A stretch of 19,667 bases of DNA from Thermoplasmata archaeon (GTDB lineage: Archaea; Thermoplasmatota; Thermoplasmata; Thermoplasmatales; Thermoplasmataceae). The stretch is from NCBI GenBank assembly GCA_021826795.1, contig JAKAYM010000021.1, forward strand, positions 1-19,667, given 5' to 3'. The position numbers and the translations under genes are program-made. The stretch's first letter is position 1. Each line of letters begins with the position of its first letter. Shown in pieces: positions 1 to 7,400 of this stretch. The notes beneath the pieces were generated by a model that saw only the letters and a list, made by a program, of their open reading frames with translations, was not told the origin of the DNA and did no database searches.

Positions 1-1
1 T

Positions 2-421
2 TATTCAGGACTTATACCATCTGAGCATTCATCAGGTGAAAAGGTAGTAAAGGGCCATATAACAAAGCGTGGCCCATCATTATTGAGATTCTTCCTGGTT
101 GAAACAGCACATTCATTAATAAAGTATGCAAAGAAGTTCAAATCAAAGTATCTCAGCATAGTAAGAAGATTAGGGAAGAAGAGGTCAATAATAGCAATAG
201 CAAGGATACTGGCAGAAACAATCTATGCAATGTTAAAGAACAATGTAAGATACATTGAAAGGGAAAGAAGTGAAACAGCCAATCCTGATGAGTTATACTT
301 TAAAAGGCTAGAAGAACTGTCATTAAAGAAGATAAACAACATGAGAAGAATTGCTAAAGATAGTAATGTGAGTAACGATTCAGCAAATTTAATATACCGG
401 GGAGGCATAAAAGATTGTTAA
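2..421 (+). CDS. IS110-family transposase, C-terminal part (5' end outside window)
   Basis: The frame is open from the second base of the window, so this is the 3' part (139 codons) of a gene that starts upstream. The translation begins YSGLIPSEHSSGEKVVKGHI and continues TKRGPSLLR, then LVETAH, YLSIVRRLGKKRSIIAIAR and IYAMLKN. This is the order of motifs in the Transposase_20 domain at the C-terminus of IS110/IS1111 transposases: G-L-x-P, S-S-G, G-H-I-T-K-R-G, L-R, then a K-K-R/A-I-I-A-I-A-R helix. These enzymes pair a RuvC-like DEDD domain (not visible here) with a serine-containing C-terminal domain and recombine DNA under a bridge RNA. The frame is intact to its stop, so the gene may be complete beyond the window edge. 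A TTG-initiated ORF from base 83 is only part of this frame. Confidence 0.85.
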   Translation, partial: YSGLIPSEHSSGEKVVKGHITKRGPSLLRFFLVETAHSLIKYAKKFKSKYLSIVRRLGKKRSIIAIARILAETIYAMLKNNVRYIERERSETANPDELYFKRLEELSLKKINNMRRIAKDSNVSNDSANLIYRGGIKDC

Positions 422-519
422 GTATAGGTTTTTCATAGGAATATACCGGAAAGAAAGCCACTGAATTTATGATGTGGATGAATCTCTGGCATATAAATAC
501 TTATATAATATATTGTTGT

Positions 520-642
520 TAATATAATATACCTACGGAGTGTGGGAAATATATGCCCATGGATGGAAAAATCTCTACCAGTAATGGCAAGTTTTTTCTA
601 TAGAAGCTGGAAGCCCTGAGCTTTAGCAATGGGAGGATGTCA
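520..642 (+). mobile_element. Probable right end of an IS200/IS605 (TnpB-type) element
   Basis: The stretch ends in AGAAGCTGGAAGCCCTGAGC, then TTTAGCAATGGGAGGATGTCA. This is the layout familiar from IS605-type right ends and the 3' end of TnpB-associated omega RNA: GAAGC, an AAGCCC...GGG imperfect hairpin with a CTTTAG core, and a terminal GGATGTCA. Upstream of it the DNA could encode the last residues of a degraded protein, but no tnpB body is present between here and the IS110 gene. It is therefore best read as a remnant or a non-autonomous end. It overlaps the 3' end of the SIS gene on the opposite strand. The left boundary is a guess. The identification rests on remembered family pattern, not alignment. 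Confidence 0.5.
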
Positions 643-1588
643 CCACCTTACTTAATTTATCAGGTCTGTCTGGATTTAAATTTAATCTTATGGCATTGTA
701 ATATGCCATGATCTGTACAATAATTATATATAATGCTATATTGAGGATGCTTTCTTCACGGATTCTAAAATCCGCTGTTTCTAAATTTGAAATGTTAATA
801 ATATCAGAATTGTATTTTTTTAAATCTTCTATTATTGATTTTCCACTGCCAATTACAATTATTGTAAAATCCTCATTAAGAATCTGCTTGGGCCCGTGTA
901 AAAATTCTCTAGTTGCATAACCTTCTGCAATTGTATTTGACGCTTCTTTGAGTTTTAATGCAGCCTCCATTGCCACCGGATACAGATATTCTGAACCCAG
1001 TATTATTATATTTTTCCTGAATTTATTTACTATGTTTTCTATTTTTTCACTGTTATCAATTATTTCTGTTACCTCTTTTGATACATCTACAAAATTATGT
1101 TCCATTTTATTCAGTTCAAAATATAACATTAAAATGAAGATAATCTGGCTTAAGTGGCTTTTTGTAGCGGTTATAGCTTTTTCATGTCCTGCATCAGTAC
1201 AAAAATGATATGTTGATTTTTTATACAGTGTACTATCGACTTCATTGGTTATTCCCAGCACATCTATGCCTGATATCAGAGATTTAGTCATAGCTGATAA
1301 TGCGTCACTGCTTTCGCCGGACTGGCTGAAAATTACATTGATGTTTTTTTTATTGACTTTTTCTGGCACCCAGTAAGTAAACTCTGATGCAGGTATTAGA
1401 ATAGAATTTATACCAGATTTTGTTAAAAGTATATTCATTAAAAGAGATGCATGATAGCTTGTCCCGCTTCCGGTGATGTAAACAGCCTCATAGGACTGTA
1501 ACAGTGCTGATATATTTTTAATAGCTTCTGAATACACATCAGGGAGTTTGTTTATTATGTCTCTTTCTTCAATAATTTCATTTGCCAT
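623..1588 (-). CDS. Double-SIS aminosugar-phosphate deaminase/isomerase (NagB-II/GlmD-like)
   Basis: A 321-residue protein with two SIS sugar-phosphate-binding domains, equal to the isomerase half of GlmS without the glutaminase domain. N-terminal MANEIIEE matches the family start. SIS1 carries GSGTSYHA (about 40-47) and SQSGES (88-93), followed by a GHEKAITATKSHLSQ helix (134-148). SIS2 has ALKLKEASNTIAEGY and REFLHGP (210-233), with the Glu and His expected in the active site. Stand-alone proteins of this type in archaea include glucosamine-6-phosphate deaminases (GlmD/NagB-II). The upstream nagA on the same strand makes GlcN-6-P to Fru-6-P plus ammonia the likely reaction. An in-frame GTG at 1606 is an alternative start; the ATG fits family alignments better. 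The C-terminus ...NPDRPDKLSKVVT resembles GlmS tails, but the last residues (TSSHC) and the stop lie in the insertion-element end. MurQ is unlikely: MurQ has one SIS domain and different motifs. Confidence 0.85.
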   Translation of the reverse strand: MANEIIEERDIINKLPDVYSEAIKNISALLQSYEAVYITGSGTSYHASLLMNILLTKSGINSILIPASEFTYWVPEKVNKKNINVIFSQSGESSDALSAMTKSLISGIDVLGITNEVDSTLYKKSTYHFCTDAGHEKAITATKSHLSQIIFILMLYFELNKMEHNFVDVSKEVTEIIDNSEKIENIVNKFRKNIIILGSEYLYPVAMEAALKLKEASNTIAEGYATREFLHGPKQILNEDFTIIVIGSGKSIIEDLKKYNSDIINISNLETADFRIREESILNIALYIIIVQIMAYYNAIRLNLNPDRPDKLSKVVTSSHC

Positions 1589-1670
1589 AAAATATTTATT
1601 ATTCACATGACTACAATAATAATTGAATTAAAAATGTTTCGCCCTGCTTTTATTATATAATGCTTCTATT

Positions 1671-2822
1671 TCAATTCTCATTAACAATTTTCCCGCCGAC
1701 TATTGTATATTTTACATTATATTCCCTATCAACAATACATAGATCAGCCCTATAACCCGGTAATATACTTCCCATATTCTTTAACCCCAGAAGTTTTGAC
1801 TGAACATATCCCATAGAAAATATAGCATCTTCTATAGGAATACCCATATTTATAAGATTTTTGAGCGCTTTATCCATTGTAAGTATGCTCCCTGCTATAG
1901 TTTCAGTATTCGCTATCCATGCGACACCATCATTTGTGGTAATGCCCAATCCGCCCATCTCTCCATTCTTAATTGCTGTCCCTCCAAGTGATATGGAATC
2001 AGTAATAATAGCAATGTTATTCATATGTTTCATGTTTATCATAATTTCTATAGCAGGTTCAGATACGTGATGCAAATCGCCTATTAATTCAAGAACTGTG
2101 TTGTTTGATAGAAGCCCTGCACCTACCATACCCGGATTTCTATGGTTTAAAGGTGTCATTGCGTTATAAAAATGCGTTATTAATGAAACCCCCATATTAA
2201 ATGCGTTCCGTGCCTGTTCGTAGCCTGCATTTGAATGGCCGGCTGAAACTATAATTCCAGAACCCTGTAAAAGGTTAAATGCATCCTGAAACAGGTCCAA
2301 TTCTGGTGCCATATCAATTATTTTCAAAACATCATTATATTTAGCTGATAGTTCTCCGATTTCCTCCATGTTAATGTTTCTCACATACCGTGGATTGTGT
2401 GCTCCTTTTTTATGCGCACTGATATAGGGCCCCTCCAGTCTGGCGCCAAGTATTAGGGCGCCTGTACTCTGTATTTGCATTGCCTTTCTGATCTTATTCA
2501 AAAATTTTATAATATTCCCATGTGTTTCTGACACTCCTGTAGGAATGAAGGAAGTGACACCGTGCTCCGTTAATTTTCTGCTCCATTCAAGTATGTCATT
2601 AACGTCAGAATTCATACTGTCTATGCCGAAATATCCGTGGGTATGTATATCAATAAATCCGGGAAGTATTATTAATTCTGAAGCGTCAATTTCATTTTCA
2701 CTGTTTGTATTGCTGTTCGTAATCCCTTCTATAAAGCCATTCCTGATAATAAGATATTTATTTTCAACAATGCCGTGCGAATCAATCATTTTTCCAAATT
2801 TAATCGCTAAACTTCCATCCAT
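1671..2822 (-). CDS. nagA: N-acetylglucosamine-6-phosphate deacetylase
   Basis: NagA removes acetate from GlcNAc-6-P in the cytoplasm, giving GlcN-6-P for the SIS enzyme encoded 82 bases downstream. The 383-residue length equals that of bacterial NagA (about 380). Amidohydrolase motifs appear in order: HTHG (60-63), RLEGPYIS with the metal-ligand Glu130, KKGAHNP (138-144), GHSNAGYEQ (His196), HFYNAMTPLNHRNPG (His217), DLHH (249-252) and the catalytic Asp275 in ITDS. The C-terminal PGYRADLCIVD strand is also typical. I chose the ATG giving MDGSLAIKF. A TTG at 2843 is in frame but would run into the divergent promoter region, and the ATG sits about 26-34 bases from a TTTATTATT box. Divergent from the GNAT gene. 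The metal-site residues all seem intact, so activity is expected. Confidence 0.95.
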   Translation of the reverse strand: MDGSLAIKFGKMIDSHGIVENKYLIIRNGFIEGITNSNTNSENEIDASELIILPGFIDIHTHGYFGIDSMNSDVNDILEWSRKLTEHGVTSFIPTGVSETHGNIIKFLNKIRKAMQIQSTGALILGARLEGPYISAHKKGAHNPRYVRNINMEEIGELSAKYNDVLKIIDMAPELDLFQDAFNLLQGSGIIVSAGHSNAGYEQARNAFNMGVSLITHFYNAMTPLNHRNPGMVGAGLLSNNTVLELIGDLHHVSEPAIEIMINMKHMNNIAIITDSISLGGTAIKNGEMGGLGITTNDGVAWIANTETIAGSILTMDKALKNLINMGIPIEDAIFSMGYVQSKLLGLKNMGSILPGYRADLCIVDREYNVKYTIVGGKIVNEN

Positions 2823-2856
2823 AGTTAATGAATGCAATATCAAATAATAAATCTTG

Positions 2857-2869
2857 GAAAATATATTTA
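2857..2869 (+). promoter_or_regulatory. TATA box for the GNAT gene (divergent nagA/GNAT region)
   Basis: GAAAATATATTTA is centred about 28 bases before the ATG at 2892, the spacing of a leaderless archaeal transcript. This supports 2892 rather than the in-frame ATG at 2832 as the true start. A TTTATTATT box for nagA on the other strand lies just to the left, near 2848-2856. Confidence 0.5.
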
Positions 2870-2891
2870 CGAAATTAGCATTAACCTCATT

Positions 2892-3710
2892 ATGACAGTA
2901 AACATTAAAGTTCCAGATAATTCAATTAAAGACATTCTTGATCAATTCCTCCCTTATTCAATAAACGCAATAAATAGCTTTGATAATTACAGGGATAGGG
3001 TTAAATTGTACAGTTCAGTTAAAAATCATAAAGAATCTGTAGGTGTGCTTTTTATTTCAGAATATAACATTCACATCTGGTTCTCTCCAACCATATGGAT
3101 CTTCGGGGATACTGAAACCAGCAATGAAATCCTGGAGTATCTTGACACATCGAATCCGGCTGGTAAGTATGTTGTACAAGTTACAGGTAAGGATGCAAAC
3201 ATCCTGAAACCCGGTTTACACTATAAAATATTCAGGGAATATATGATGGAGTTAAACGAATTAAATTTTCATAATTATCTGAATAATACATCATTCCCAA
3301 TAAAAAGACTGGATAAAAATGATGCCAGGGAATCTCTGCTAATTTCTGGTTTTGATTTAGAAAATAAAACAGAAAAAAGCTTTATAGAGATGGAGGAGAA
3401 ATTTATCGCAGAACGGGAGACATATGGAATATTCGAGGGTAGAAAATTGATATGCAGGGGATCAATAATGTCATGTAACGGTAAATACTGCTCAGTGGGA
3501 GGATTTATTACACACAATGACTTCCGGAATCGTGGAATAGGAAAATTTCTCGTACATTATATATGTGGATTAGTAGTATCCAGGCATAGAATTCCTGTTC
3601 TATTCATGAGAGATGATAATATTCCTGCCTCAAAATTATATGCGGACATTGGCTTTGAAATAAAAGGTAATACATACTTTATGGATCATAATACAGGATC
3701 CAGGCCATAG
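2892..3710 (+). CDS. GNAT-family N-acetyltransferase with a long N-terminal domain
   Basis: A 272-residue protein whose C-terminal third is a GNAT fold. It has a VGGFITHNDFRNRGIGKFL stretch holding the acetyl-CoA pyrophosphate-binding R-x-x-G-x-G motif (RNRGIG, about 212-217). This is followed by the PVLFMRDDNIPASKLYADIG-type strand-helix that usually ends GNAT domains (asparagine, then a tyrosine in LYADIGF). The first 150 residues are not recognised; they may be a second, degenerate GNAT half, as in double-domain GNATs. No signal peptide or membrane segment is seen. The acceptor cannot be read from sequence. The neighbours suggest an amino sugar, a D-amino acid or a peptide amine, but this is inference. 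An ATG 60 bases upstream (2832) is possible, but the TATA box lies between the two starts. Confidence 0.75.
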   Translation: MTVNIKVPDNSIKDILDQFLPYSINAINSFDNYRDRVKLYSSVKNHKESVGVLFISEYNIHIWFSPTIWIFGDTETSNEILEYLDTSNPAGKYVVQVTGKDANILKPGLHYKIFREYMMELNELNFHNYLNNTSFPIKRLDKNDARESLLISGFDLENKTEKSFIEMEEKFIAERETYGIFEGRKLICRGSIMSCNGKYCSVGGFITHNDFRNRGIGKFLVHYICGLVVSRHRIPVLFMRDDNIPASKLYADIGFEIKGNTYFMDHNTGSRP

Positions 3711-3726
3711 GACGATTATACAGTTA

Positions 3727-3737
3727 TTTTATATAAG
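3727..3737 (+). promoter_or_regulatory. TATA box for the beta-lactamase-like gene
   Basis: TTTTATATAAG is centred about 23 bases before the ATG at 3755, with no Shine-Dalgarno site between. This fits a leaderless transcript separate from the GNAT gene, which ends 44 bases upstream of this start. Confidence 0.55.
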
Positions 3738-3754
3738 CATAGAATTACGTATGT

Positions 3755-4489
3755 ATGGCAGATTATGATTTCAGAAATCATATTACAGAAAAATATCCGA
3801 AGAACATCTCTATAGGTATTTATAAAGACTTTGATATTTTATATGAATTCAATCAGGATGTGAAAATGATGTCGGCAAGTATTATCAAAATATTTATTCT
3901 GAGTTACCTGATTGAAAATGAAATTATAATAGATAGTATGGATTTAGATATATCGAAAATCACCGGAGACTCTATATTAAAATTTCTTAAAAAGCCTGTA
4001 AACTCCGAGTTTTTAATGGCCTTAATGATATCAGAAAGTGACAATACTGCCGCGAATTTATTTATTGATACCATAAAGATGCATGAATTCAATGCTTATT
4101 TTAAGCAAAATGGTTTTACATCTACACACATCGGCCGGCATTTTCTGGATTACGCTGCTAGAGAAAAGGGAAATGATAATTTTACATCAGTTAAGGATAT
4201 ATATAATCTATTTTTACATCTTAAAAATTCTCCGTTTTATAAAAAATTTCTTGATTTCCTGTATATGCAGAAGGATCACTCAGGTTGCTCTCTTTATTTC
4301 CCGGATAAAATAAGGCTGGCCGGTAAAAGTGGATTGCTTGAGGACGTAATGAGTGATTTGCTATTTTACAGGATTAACAGAATAGACTATCTGAATATTG
4401 TACTGACAAACGGTATCCCTGGGAAAACATCACGAAAATTCATAACAACATACTGCTATGATATATATAAAAAGTCAGGCAGATTTTAA
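3755..4489 (+). CDS. Class A beta-lactamase-like serine hydrolase, cytoplasmic
   Basis: The three active-site motifs of the serine beta-lactamase/DD-peptidase fold are present in order in 244 residues: S42-I-I-K45 (SxxK), S95-D96-N97 (SDN) and K191-S192-G193 (KTG-like). The overall layout is that of the class A-type Beta-lactamase2 family. The omega-loop region reads RHFLDYAAREKGNDNFTS and lacks the recognisable E-x-E-L-N segment that carries the deacylating Glu166 of true class A beta-lactamases. No signal peptide is visible, whereas lactamases and wall enzymes are exported. It is therefore more likely a cytoplasmic amidase, esterase or peptidase acting on an imported substrate, plausibly a D-Ala-containing peptide given the neighbours. 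Antibiotic resistance is not a supported reading. The end overlaps the convergent S13 peptidase gene by 15 bases. Confidence 0.8.
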   Translation: MADYDFRNHITEKYPKNISIGIYKDFDILYEFNQDVKMMSASIIKIFILSYLIENEIIIDSMDLDISKITGDSILKFLKKPVNSEFLMALMISESDNTAANLFIDTIKMHEFNAYFKQNGFTSTHIGRHFLDYAAREKGNDNFTSVKDIYNLFLHLKNSPFYKKFLDFLYMQKDHSGCSLYFPDKIRLAGKSGLLEDVMSDLLFYRINRIDYLNIVLTNGIPGKTSRKFITTYCYDIYKKSGRF

Positions 4490-5497
4490 AGTTTCAAGTA
4501 AAATACTGTCTATTAATCTCTCTCTATCACGTTCTCCAGACGTTGAATTATTAATTCCTATACTGAAACTTATACCTTTTTTTTCAGCAATTCCTGATAA
4601 AAAAGACGTCCCAAAGATTGTACCGGTTTTAGCATAAATACCAAAATTCTCAGCTCCAGGGATTCTTTCAGCCATTGTGCCTTCTCCCGGTTTTGGCAAT
4701 AATCTAAGGAACTCACCATTCTTGTTATTTATTTTTCTTATGAATTCAGACATAAACCCTGTTGTTACTAAATTTTTTACGGAAAGGCCAGAGCCATCAT
4801 CAATATTAACCTCATTTTTACCATAAAAATTGTTTAAAAATTCCTTTATTATATCTTTACCCCTATCCCATGTTCCCCTGCCATCAGCCTTATACGCTAA
4901 ATATTTTGTTAACAATTCTATGTTATAATTGCAGCTATATACCATTATATGCCTTAAAACATCCTCCAGAGCTGTTTCATAGTCTGTTATATTTTTTAGC
5001 GTCCTGCGTTCCCGCCGTCTGTTTGCGGATATGTCTAAAATAATCTGCCTAATCTCGTTCAACGGTATTCCACTTTCAACATGTGGGTTAGCTGGCAATC
5101 CCGATTCTGCTATGCAACCCTCATTTACTGTATAGGGAAATAAAGGAGCCCCATAACAATTTTTTACATCCTCAATTTCCCATGATTTTCCATATAATTG
5201 ATGGTCATAAATATCGCTGAATTTAATATCTATGATCACATTTTCGTAATATAATTTATCTAATGTACCTTTCAAATCATCATAACTCATCAGGAAAGTA
5301 GGGTCCCCAGAAACATAAATAATTCTGTTTTTGTAGGAAAATCTTGTTTTAAATTTAAATTTTTTCGTTAAAATGCTGTATGCTGCATATCCAGAAATTA
5401 TCTTCATATTTGATGCAGGGTTCATATTCAGATTTTCATTCAAAGATTTTATGATATCTCCGTCCCTCTTCCTGAAGCAATATGATAAGATTTCCAT
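4475..5497 (-). CDS. PBP4/DacB-like D-Ala-D-Ala carboxypeptidase (peptidase S13), compact and leaderless
   Basis: A 340-residue S13 family enzyme. The nucleophile motif NPASNMK gives S29-x-x-K32, followed by the family's AAYSIL...RF and VSGDPTFL strand, a GKSWEIEDVKNCYGAP segment, S188-C-N190 (SxN), DGSGLS (234-239) and K290-T-G292 in AKTGTIFGTSFLSG. PBP4 of bacteria is about 470 residues and exported. Here the SxxK-to-SxN distance is only about 160 residues, so the accessory domains inserted there in bacterial enzymes are largely missing. No signal peptide precedes the nucleophile. The expected reaction is removal of C-terminal D-Ala from stem peptides, or cleavage of DD-crosslinks, here in the cytoplasm. 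The gene starts 5 bases after the epimerase stop on the same strand, so the two are almost certainly cotranscribed. Confidence 0.85.
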   Translation of the reverse strand: MEILSYCFRKRDGDIIKSLNENLNMNPASNMKIISGYAAYSILTKKFKFKTRFSYKNRIIYVSGDPTFLMSYDDLKGTLDKLYYENVIIDIKFSDIYDHQLYGKSWEIEDVKNCYGAPLFPYTVNEGCIAESGLPANPHVESGIPLNEIRQIILDISANRRRERRTLKNITDYETALEDVLRHIMVYSCNYNIELLTKYLAYKADGRGTWDRGKDIIKEFLNNFYGKNEVNIDDGSGLSVKNLVTTGFMSEFIRKINNKNGEFLRLLPKPGEGTMAERIPGAENFGIYAKTGTIFGTSFLSGIAEKKGISFSIGINNSTSGERDRERLIDSILLETLKSA

Positions 5498-5502
5498 TGT
5501 GG

Positions 5503-6573
5503 TCAGAATTTTGAGTATTCCGGTTTGACTGTTGCACCTATGCCATTGCCTTCATATGGATAATTAATGCCATTTTTTAATGCCATGGAATCTTCTGTTA
5601 TATCAATTTTGATGCTGCTATACCCATCTAGGTCTGCATGGTCTACATTCTTTCTTCCGAGAACCACATTCAAAGCTGCGGAATTTGCCAGTTTGGTTTC
5701 CACCATACACCCTACCATGGTATTTAACCCCGCACCTTCAGCTATATCTATTATTTTTAAAGCGTCTGTTATGCCACCACTTTTCATCAATTTTACATTT
5801 ATCATATCAGCAGCATCGTATTCAACAATTCTTGTCGCATCTTCAGGTGAATACACAGATTCATCAGCCATAACAATTATGGATGTGTTGTCTTTTACAA
5901 ATTTCATTCCCCTTATATCATTTGCCCTGACCGGCTGCTCTATCATGCTAACATTAAACTTTTTTATTAATTCAGCTAGATATACTGCTTTTTTTGCTGT
6001 ATATGACTGGTTAAAATCAACATATATCTCCCTGTCGCCTACAACTGATCTTACTGCTTCCACCCTTTGATAGTCCTCATCTATTCCTGAACCCAGCTTT
6101 ATTTTATAAACCAGAATATCCATATCTAAAAATTCCTCTGCCTGTTTTCTTGCAACATCCGGAGAAACAAGGTCTACTGTATATGATGTTTTCATGGATT
6201 TCCTGTAATTCCCGATTAATTTATATAAAGGCATTTGCGATCTCTTGGCAATTATATCGTAAATTGCCATGTCCACAGCAGCCCTGCTTGCCCGGGATGA
6301 ACGGGCATAACTTTTCATTAGGTCATTAAGCAGTTCCGGGCTTTCATCCCTCCCTTTCAGTATTCTGGAAAATAGCTTTAATTCATACTCTATTGAACCT
6401 TCTGTATCGCCAGTTATAATGGGGGTGGGGGCAGCTTCGCCGAATCCTAAAATCCCATCATCTGTTATTACTTTGACCAGATAACCTGTATATTCATCTG
6501 TTGAACCCAGTGCTATTTTGAAAGGCTTTTTCATATCAAGACTTATCTTCTTAAAATGAATTGAATCGATCAT
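5503..6573 (-). CDS. Dipeptide epimerase (L-Ala-D/L-Glu epimerase type, enolase superfamily)
   Basis: A 356-residue member of the muconate-lactonizing subgroup of the enolase superfamily. Catalytic Lys pair: K157-I-K159 (KxK) and K261 in VKLMKSGG. Mg2+ ligands: D186 (YVDFNQ), E212 (IEQP) and D237 (ADES). The D314-L-D316 motif in HADLDG near the C-terminal end of the barrel is the feature by which dipeptide epimerases bind the alpha-ammonium of the substrate. Bacterial enzymes (YkfB, YcjG) turn L-Ala-D-Glu from murein peptides into L-Ala-L-Glu so that ordinary peptidases can cut it. The adjacent DD-peptidase and NlpC/P60 genes support that substrate, although the superfamily also includes epimerases for other dipeptides. 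It is first in a two-gene unit with the S13 peptidase. Confidence 0.9.
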   Translation of the reverse strand: MIDSIHFKKISLDMKKPFKIALGSTDEYTGYLVKVITDDGILGFGEAAPTPIITGDTEGSIEYELKLFSRILKGRDESPELLNDLMKSYARSSRASRAAVDMAIYDIIAKRSQMPLYKLIGNYRKSMKTSYTVDLVSPDVARKQAEEFLDMDILVYKIKLGSGIDEDYQRVEAVRSVVGDREIYVDFNQSYTAKKAVYLAELIKKFNVSMIEQPVRANDIRGMKFVKDNTSIIVMADESVYSPEDATRIVEYDAADMINVKLMKSGGITDALKIIDIAEGAGLNTMVGCMVETKLANSAALNVVLGRKNVDHADLDGYSSIKIDITEDSMALKNGINYPYEGNGIGATVKPEYSKF

Positions 6574-6585
6574 AAGCGTAAAGCA

Positions 6586-6599
6586 TCATATAATATTTA
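6586..6599 (-). promoter_or_regulatory. TATA box for the epimerase-S13 peptidase unit
   Basis: On the minus strand, AAATATTATATG lies about 14-26 bases before the epimerase ATG and no Shine-Dalgarno site is seen. It sits in the short gap behind the NlpC/P60 gene, so this unit can be transcribed on its own. Confidence 0.45.
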
Positions 6600-6603
6600 T
6601 ATT

Positions 6604-7293
6604 TTAATACTGAAACCTTCCAATTTTTTGCATTATAGATAGCAGCATATTGGAATATTCACTGTTGTCCTTTAAATTATTTATTGTTATCCTTGAAAAT
6701 GAGCCATTTGCATGTAGCATTTCATTATGCCCGAGGTAGAAACCAACATGCCCCTCGAAAAATATAAGATCTCCCCTTTTTGCATGTTCCAGATCTTTTA
6801 CTTCGATGGATGCATCCCTCTGTTGCCCGGAATTTCTGGGTATTTCATAGTTCATCCCGAACCTTATCATTCTCTGTGTCAGGCCGGAGCAATCAAATCC
6901 GAAGTCGGAGGTGCCTCCCCACAAATAAGGTACCCCTATGAATTTTTTTGCAAGAATAATGGGATCATACTTTTTATTGATATTTTTTACATAAATTTCA
7001 GGTATTTTCATTTCAGATATATCTTCATCATTAATGTATGATCCGAAAGGCAGGATAATATTTTTTGCCCTGAATCTGCTGATAAGTTTATATTTTTTTT
7101 CTGAATATTCACTCACCAATCTTTTTTTAATGTAGCCTTTAACACCATCTTTACTTTCAATATAAATAAAATTGTCTTTCCTACCAAGAATTTTGACGCT
7201 TTCACCATAAATTATCTGTGAATATCTTTCAGATTCAGTGCTGGCATTCTTCCATATATCGGCAACGCTTGTAACAATACTCCCATGTTCCAT
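6604..7293 (-). CDS. SH3b-NlpC/P60 endopeptidase (YkfC-like gamma-D-Glu-diamino acid peptidase)
   Basis: A 229-residue protein with an N-terminal bacterial SH3-like region (about 5-65: VADIWKNAS, QIIYGESVKIL, YIKKRLV) and a C-terminal NlpC/P60 domain. The catalytic residues are visible: C135 in GFDCSGLTQ, H182 in GHVGFYLG and H194 in LHANG. Asp134 and Ser136 around the nucleophile, and the 12-residue H-to-H spacing, match YkfC-type enzymes. These cleave L-Ala-D-Glu from diaminopimelate in free tri- or tetrapeptides and need a free N-terminal L-Ala. Bacillus YkfC is about 330 residues, so one SH3b module seems absent or reduced. No signal peptide is seen, in keeping with a cytoplasmic recycling role. 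The product L-Ala-D-Glu is the substrate expected for the epimerase encoded 30 bases downstream. Confidence 0.9.
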   Translation of the reverse strand: MEHGSIVTSVADIWKNASTESERYSQIIYGESVKILGRKDNFIYIESKDGVKGYIKKRLVSEYSEKKYKLISRFRAKNIILPFGSYINDEDISEMKIPEIYVKNINKKYDPIILAKKFIGVPYLWGGTSDFGFDCSGLTQRMIRFGMNYEIPRNSGQQRDASIEVKDLEHAKRGDLIFFEGHVGFYLGHNEMLHANGSFSRITINNLKDNSEYSNMLLSIMQKIGRFQY

Positions 7294-7310
7294 TTTAATA
7301 CATCCATTTT

Positions 7311-7322
7311 GATATTATAAAG
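7311..7322 (-). promoter_or_regulatory. TATA box for the NlpC/P60 gene
   Basis: On the minus strand, CTTTATAATATC lies 18-29 bases before the ATG. It is one half of the 107-base divergent region shared with namZ. Confidence 0.5.
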
Positions 7323-7371
7323 ATTTTTATGTTATAAATGATGCAGGCAAACCAATCCTAATAAATAAAAT

Positions 7372-7390
7372 CAAATATTACATATATATA
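7372..7390 (+). promoter_or_regulatory. Probable promoter of the NamZ gene
   Basis: CAAATATTACATATATATA ends 11 bases before the ATG at 7401. The CAAATATTA part is at the normal TATA distance (about 26) for a leaderless start, while the ATATATATA part is unusually close. No ribosome site is seen. Confidence 0.4.
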
Positions 7391-7400
7391 CAATCAGAAT

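Noticed and set aside
623..1588. Reading the SIS protein as a MurQ MurNAc-6-P etherase
   Set aside because: Context made it tempting, but the protein has two SIS domains and the GlmS-type KEASNTIAEGY...HGP and C-terminal tail rather than MurQ motifs.
3755..4489. Antibiotic-resistance beta-lactamase
   Set aside because: No signal peptide, no evident deacylating glutamate, and neighbours that point to peptide catabolism.
5567..6070. 167-codon plus-strand ORF inside the epimerase gene
   Set aside because: It is antisense to a gene with a full set of catalytic motifs and is only a frame shadow. The same holds for the ORFs antisense to the binding protein and transporter genes.
7321..7345. Shared element TATAAATGATGC / TTATATGATGC upstream of the NlpC/P60 and epimerase genes
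   Set aside because: Only two loose copies at different positions and orientations relative to their genes; expected by chance in DNA of this composition.
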